In this document: positions 60,222 to 64,000 of the stretch, piece by piece
How the letters are laid out: the number at the start of each line of letters is the position of its first letter
Position numbering within the stretch: position 1 is the first letter of the stretch
Source of the DNA: Toxoplasma gondii ME49
Lineage: Eukaryota; Apicomplexa; Conoidasida; Eucoccidiorida; Sarcocystidae
Assembly: GCF_000006565.2 (NCBI RefSeq)
Contig: NC_031480.1
Coordinates: 1,318,144-1,382,143, forward strand
Direction of reading: 5' to 3'
Length of the DNA stretch: 64,000 bases
The notes under the pieces: model-generated
Told to the model about the DNA's origin: nothing
The model's input: only the letters and a program-made list of their open reading frames with translations
Database searches by the model: none
Position numbers and translations under genes: made by a program

Positions 60222-63200
60222 CATATTTGTGCAAATGCATGTTAACTGCATGGAGATGTCTGTGTGGTTGACAAACCTGTTTCGCGGAGAGCGCAAGATT
60301 CGCGTGTGCCGCTGGCCTTGGCCCGGATGCCCCAATCTTTCGAAACGCGCGAGTCGAGCAGCGCTGCAGTTTACTTCTTCCCCATTTCTTCAGGAAGGAA
60401 GACAGTGCTTCGCGGAGACACCTGAACCTCGCATTCGAGGGAATGATTTCTCCCAAGAGTGCAGCGTTTGAGGCGTTGCCCCCCGCGGAGCAGCGCAGGC
60501 GCCTCCAGGCGTGGCGGGAAAAAAAGGAGAAAATGAAAAATCCGAACTACTTCGTTAACCCCACTCGTAAGAAATCGTCACAGGTGGAACGCGAGACAAG
60601 GCTGCTTCCGAAACACTGACTCGTCTTCCTCGATTTATGTCGGGGGGGGACAAAGCAAGTTCACGGTTCTCGTCGTCGGCGACTTCTCCGCAGGCTGTTC
60701 TCTGGCGAGATGTTCCCCGCTAGCAGCCGGATAAGCCGCCGTCGAAGAACTCGGATGGCTGAGCTTCCTTCTCGCCGCTGTCGTGTTTGGGTCACCCGTA
60801 CGTATGCCTTTACCTGCCTCTTGCTGTCGCTCACTCGGTGTCCAAAGCTCCACCCTCTGGAGGCGTGAGTCAGGTTTCGGAGTCCGGTTTCGGAGTCCGG
60901 TTTCGGAGCCGTCTGCGCGCCCCGGATTTCTTGAGAAACGCTCTTTCAAGAAACGCTGGAGATGCGTCTGTGAGGCTCCTGCGCGCGAGCACGCGTCAAG
61001 GCGCTTGACCGAGAACTCTGGAGAGTTTTGCGTTTGTCTGTGGCACACTTCGTTCTTCGTCTTTTCTCTTTTCCTCTCTGCTGACAACTGAAGAAACCCA
61101 GACAGTCCCGCTGTGGCGCATGCAACGGAAACCGTGCGCCGAGCCCAGAAGAGCGAAGACCGACTCCAGGAGAGTTCTGAACTTCTGGCGGTCTACAACC
61201 TGCCGGCTCTTTCTGCTTCCTTCGCGTTTTGTCTCCACTCTGTTTCCTCCTCTCACCTGTCTGTCGTTGGCTTGTCTCTCGATCTCGCCTTTTCGCGCTC
61301 CGAGGCGCCCAGTCCTTTTCGCCTTTGATCTCCTCTTTGTAACAGGCGCCTCGGGCCGAGAGGCCTGGTGTGTGTGAGCTGTCTAGTCGTTCCGGTGCCT
61401 TCCGACTCGGTTTTCCACCTGCCAGTTACCGCTGTGGACGTGTAGGCAGTGTGCTCAAGGTATGCGATTTCAACAGAGACTTTCTTGTCCCTACGTTCTT
61501 TCGGCATTTAGAAACGAATTCTCTGTCTGCGTCGTTGCAGGCCTCAGTGTGCGGAATTTGCCGACTTCGACGAGTGCCAATGAACTGCGGGAGACGATGT
61601 CTCACTTCCTCCTCAAGTCGCCAGCGTTTGCAGAGTTTGAGTCTTCTCGCCTCGCGCAGAGAGAAGCCGAGCGAGAGGCGAGAAAACGGCGAGAAGCGAA
61701 CACCGCAGGTGCAGAGAAATCGACACAGGGAGAAGGCCAGAATCCTCGCGTCACGGACTTCTCGCTTCTCCACCCCAAGCAGCAGAGACGCCTCGCTGAG
61801 CAGGCGATCCTGAAGGTACAAGCGGAGTGATCCGAGACGAAACACAGTTTCTGCTGTGTGTCTTTGCCGTCCATTGCGGAGCGGTGTGCAGCAGTGAGAG
61901 ACTCTCTTGATGGCCTGTGTTTCCAAGCTGGCGCCACCAACACTGAGGAGCAACGCGCGGCAAGAAACGGTGGTAAAGGCCTCGAGTTGTCTTCGCGTCC
62001 ACGTGATCCACCCCACAACGAAATGGTTGCTTAAAAACGGTTCCTCAACGAGACCCGTCCACTGTGTTTTTCCAGTCCTCGAAGCAGGCGAATCCAGCTG
62101 CAACACAAGGCGAATTAACGAGGTCGTTCGAGCATGCAGCATCCTAAACGCTCATCCCGCTCTACAGTGGTGGATTGAGTGTCGCCTTTCTTCTTCGCGC
62201 TTTCTGTCACATTTCTTCCGCCTCTTTGTCGTTCAATGCCGGTTGTCGGCGCGGCGGCTGCAGTGTGTGTTGCCTTCTGCATTTGTTTCTCTTGGTTTTT
62301 TCTTCTCAGGTTCGCATCATTCGCGACAAGGAACGGCGCCGGGCTACGTCGTCGCAAGAGAATGGCTCGACAACGAAGGAGAAGCGTTCCCTCGGCTTTG
62401 CGTTTGTGGACTGTTCGCACGCAGAGGTAGCGAAGCTTTTGCTGAATTTCCTTGGCATGTGCACCAGTGATGACTTCTTGCCGGAGAACCTCGCAGCGCA
62501 GAAGCAGGGTGGAGAAACCGAAGAGGAGACGCCTCGCCACGGCCGCACCATGTGGAGGCGACTGATGGTGGAGTATGCAATGGAGGACGCACGGAAAGTA
62601 AAACTCAAGGTTCGTTCACGGGGTCGTACTCGTGGTTGTTGATGAACTGTCAAAACCTCGGTGGTGACATTCTCTGAACCTCTTGAAGCAGAAGACGACC
62701 TGTTTTCTGCGAGACACAGACGGCAGGAAGAACACGAAAAATGCTCTCTTGAACGCGCTTGCAGATCTTTTGGAGACTTTGGATATGGATGTCAGTCCCT
62801 GGTCGGGTCTTCTGAAGCCTCTAATGGGTTACGTATTCATGTTGGGGTATGTGTATAGATAGATAGAGATATACAGAGATACGTTTTGGACGCATAAACG
62901 CACATGTACTTTATCTCTGTGAGGATGGTTGATATGTGTTAGACATGTTCGCTTCGAGAAAAGGGATTGCGCGTTTCTGCTTATACAGGAGTAGGTACGT
63001 GTATTCGCATGTGTAGGTCTGTTCAACGCGTTCGACCACGGCCTAGTCGTGCCAGCTCATTTTTCCGCATCCATTATCGTCAACGGAGATAGATCAACGC
63101 ATGTATTCAGTACACCTGACGTCGGGAAGGAGACGAACCGAGTATCGAAGGTCTTGTCTCCTCTTCGGTGTCCGTGAATGTATAGTTTTACTGACGTCTG

Positions 63201-64000
63201 TCTAGAGTTCGACGTGTGTGTGTATACTGGCATGACTCGAGAGTGAAACAGATGAGATGTTCTTTGCTCAAGAGCACGGCCTCTTTTTCCGAGCTGGCTA
63301 GGAGCCTGCTGTTCGTGTTTTCCTCGTCGTTCGCCAGGAGGAAAAGAGTCGAGCTTATGTGCAGATGCTCGAGAGACAGAAGAAGAAGAACCAAGGAGGA
63401 GAGGAAGGCGATGAACAGCCCGGGTCGGGAAAGGCATCGCTTCCAAAGAAACTGAAAACTTACAGTCGAGGTAGGAGGCGATCGACTTGCCCGTTTTATC
63501 TTTCTTTGCCTTTTCCTCTCGTTGTCTCAATCTTGCATTCTCGTCTGCCAGTTTCTCTTTCAGTGTTCGGAGAAGCCGTGTGCCTCTACGGACGCTTCCT
63601 GTCCCCGAGTTTTGGCAACGGTTTCTCACTCTCTGTCGGCATCTGGCTTCTCGTTGCTTTCCGCTTGTCTTTCCTTTGAATTTCCTAAACAGGTGGACAT
63701 GCGCTGCAGTAAACGTCTCTTTCTTTTCGTCGTGGTTCTCTGTCTCGCAGGCAAGCGACAACGCGAGCGCCGCCGCCAGGCGCGCCTCGCTGTGGCCGGC
63801 GTGACTGATCCTCAGACTTCGCTGCACGGCGTAGGAAGAGAAAAGCCAAGAGAGAAGAACAAGGTGCCCGAGCAGAGCAGCGAAGGACAGAAGAAGCTCT
63901 CGAGAGCTTCCGTGAACGAGAGCAAGCGTCCGAAGGAAGCCAAGAAGAGGAAGAAAAACCGAGAAGACGACGAGGCGTCCGCTGGGGACGAAATTCTCGT
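58598..64000 (+). CDS. RBM28/Nop4-like RNA-binding ribosome biogenesis protein (C-terminus off the right edge)
   Basis: Nucleolar RRM protein of 60S subunit assembly. Exons 58598-59236, 59558-59871, 60394-60566, 61541-61815, 62310-62609, 63365-63470 and 63751 onward, all phase-matched; about 685 residues visible. After a basic Ser/Arg N-terminus, an RRM (about residues 156-245; RNP2 SVFVSNLP, RNP1-like RSAFVIF) matches RBM28 RRM3. It is followed by the diagnostic linker SREEAGKLK, SRRHLNLAFEGMI, WREKKEKMKNPNYFVNPTR, and then the last RRM (RLSVRNLPTS, VRIIRDKER, GFAFVDC). That last RRM is split by the intron 61816-62309. The tail is Lys/Arg/Glu-rich (GKRQRERRRQARLAVAG, KKRKKNREDDE). RRM1 and RRM2 of yeast Nop4 and human RBM28 are not seen upstream. 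The ATG at 58598 is the first in frame. Confidence 0.88.
60041..60219. repeat. (TA)n microsatellites in RBM28-like intron 2
   Basis: Three TA tracts (60041-60065, 60123-60147, 60188-60219) in the intron between exons ending 59871 and starting 60394. Confidence 0.9.

Overview
The window is nuclear DNA of a coccidian apicomplexan, most likely Toxoplasma gondii or a close relative (Neospora, Hammondia). The signs are intron-dense genes with GTRAGN donors and pyrimidine-rich CAG acceptors, a roughly balanced base composition, Ser/Pro/Arg-rich low-complexity insertions, (TA)n microsatellites in introns, repeated TGCATGC motifs in promoter regions, and a calcium-dependent protein kinase (CDPK), a family of plants, algae and apicomplexans. 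I cannot fix the species from sequence alone.

Layout from left to right. Positions 1-3862 (minus): a mitochondrial carrier running off the left edge. 6204-9273 (plus): a four-exon alpha-SNAP. These two are divergent, with several TGCATGC sites between them. 9274-12805: no supported gene. 12806-20154 (minus): a very long, strongly diverged myosin whose nucleotide-binding loops have lost key residues. 20911-21708 (minus): unresolved membrane-protein exons. 21992-23105 (minus): a four-helix membrane protein. 27267-28559 (plus): a two-exon Spec3/Stum-like two-helix membrane protein. 28560-34383: a long region with at most one candidate short exon. 34384-45516 (plus): a CDPK whose 14 exons all join in frame, with a 936-residue disordered N-terminal extension, one canonical plus one degenerate N-terminal EF-hand, a kinase domain and four C-terminal EF-hands. 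47149-57152 (minus): RNA cytidine acetyltransferase (NAT10/Kre33), 13 exons all in frame. 58598 to the right edge (plus): an RBM28/Nop4-like ribosome-biogenesis protein, continuing out of the window.

Functionally the window mixes vesicle fusion (SNAP), mitochondrial transport, calcium signalling (CDPK), a putative actin-based or pseudo-motor protein, and ribosome biogenesis. NAT10/Kre33 and RBM28/Nop4, both nucleolar rRNA-maturation factors, are head to head across about 1.4 kb, which suggests shared regulation. Exon boundaries were read by eye from splice consensus plus reading-frame and family continuity. They are firm for CDPK, NAT10, RBM28 and SNAP, fair for the myosin, and weak for the carrier and the small membrane proteins.
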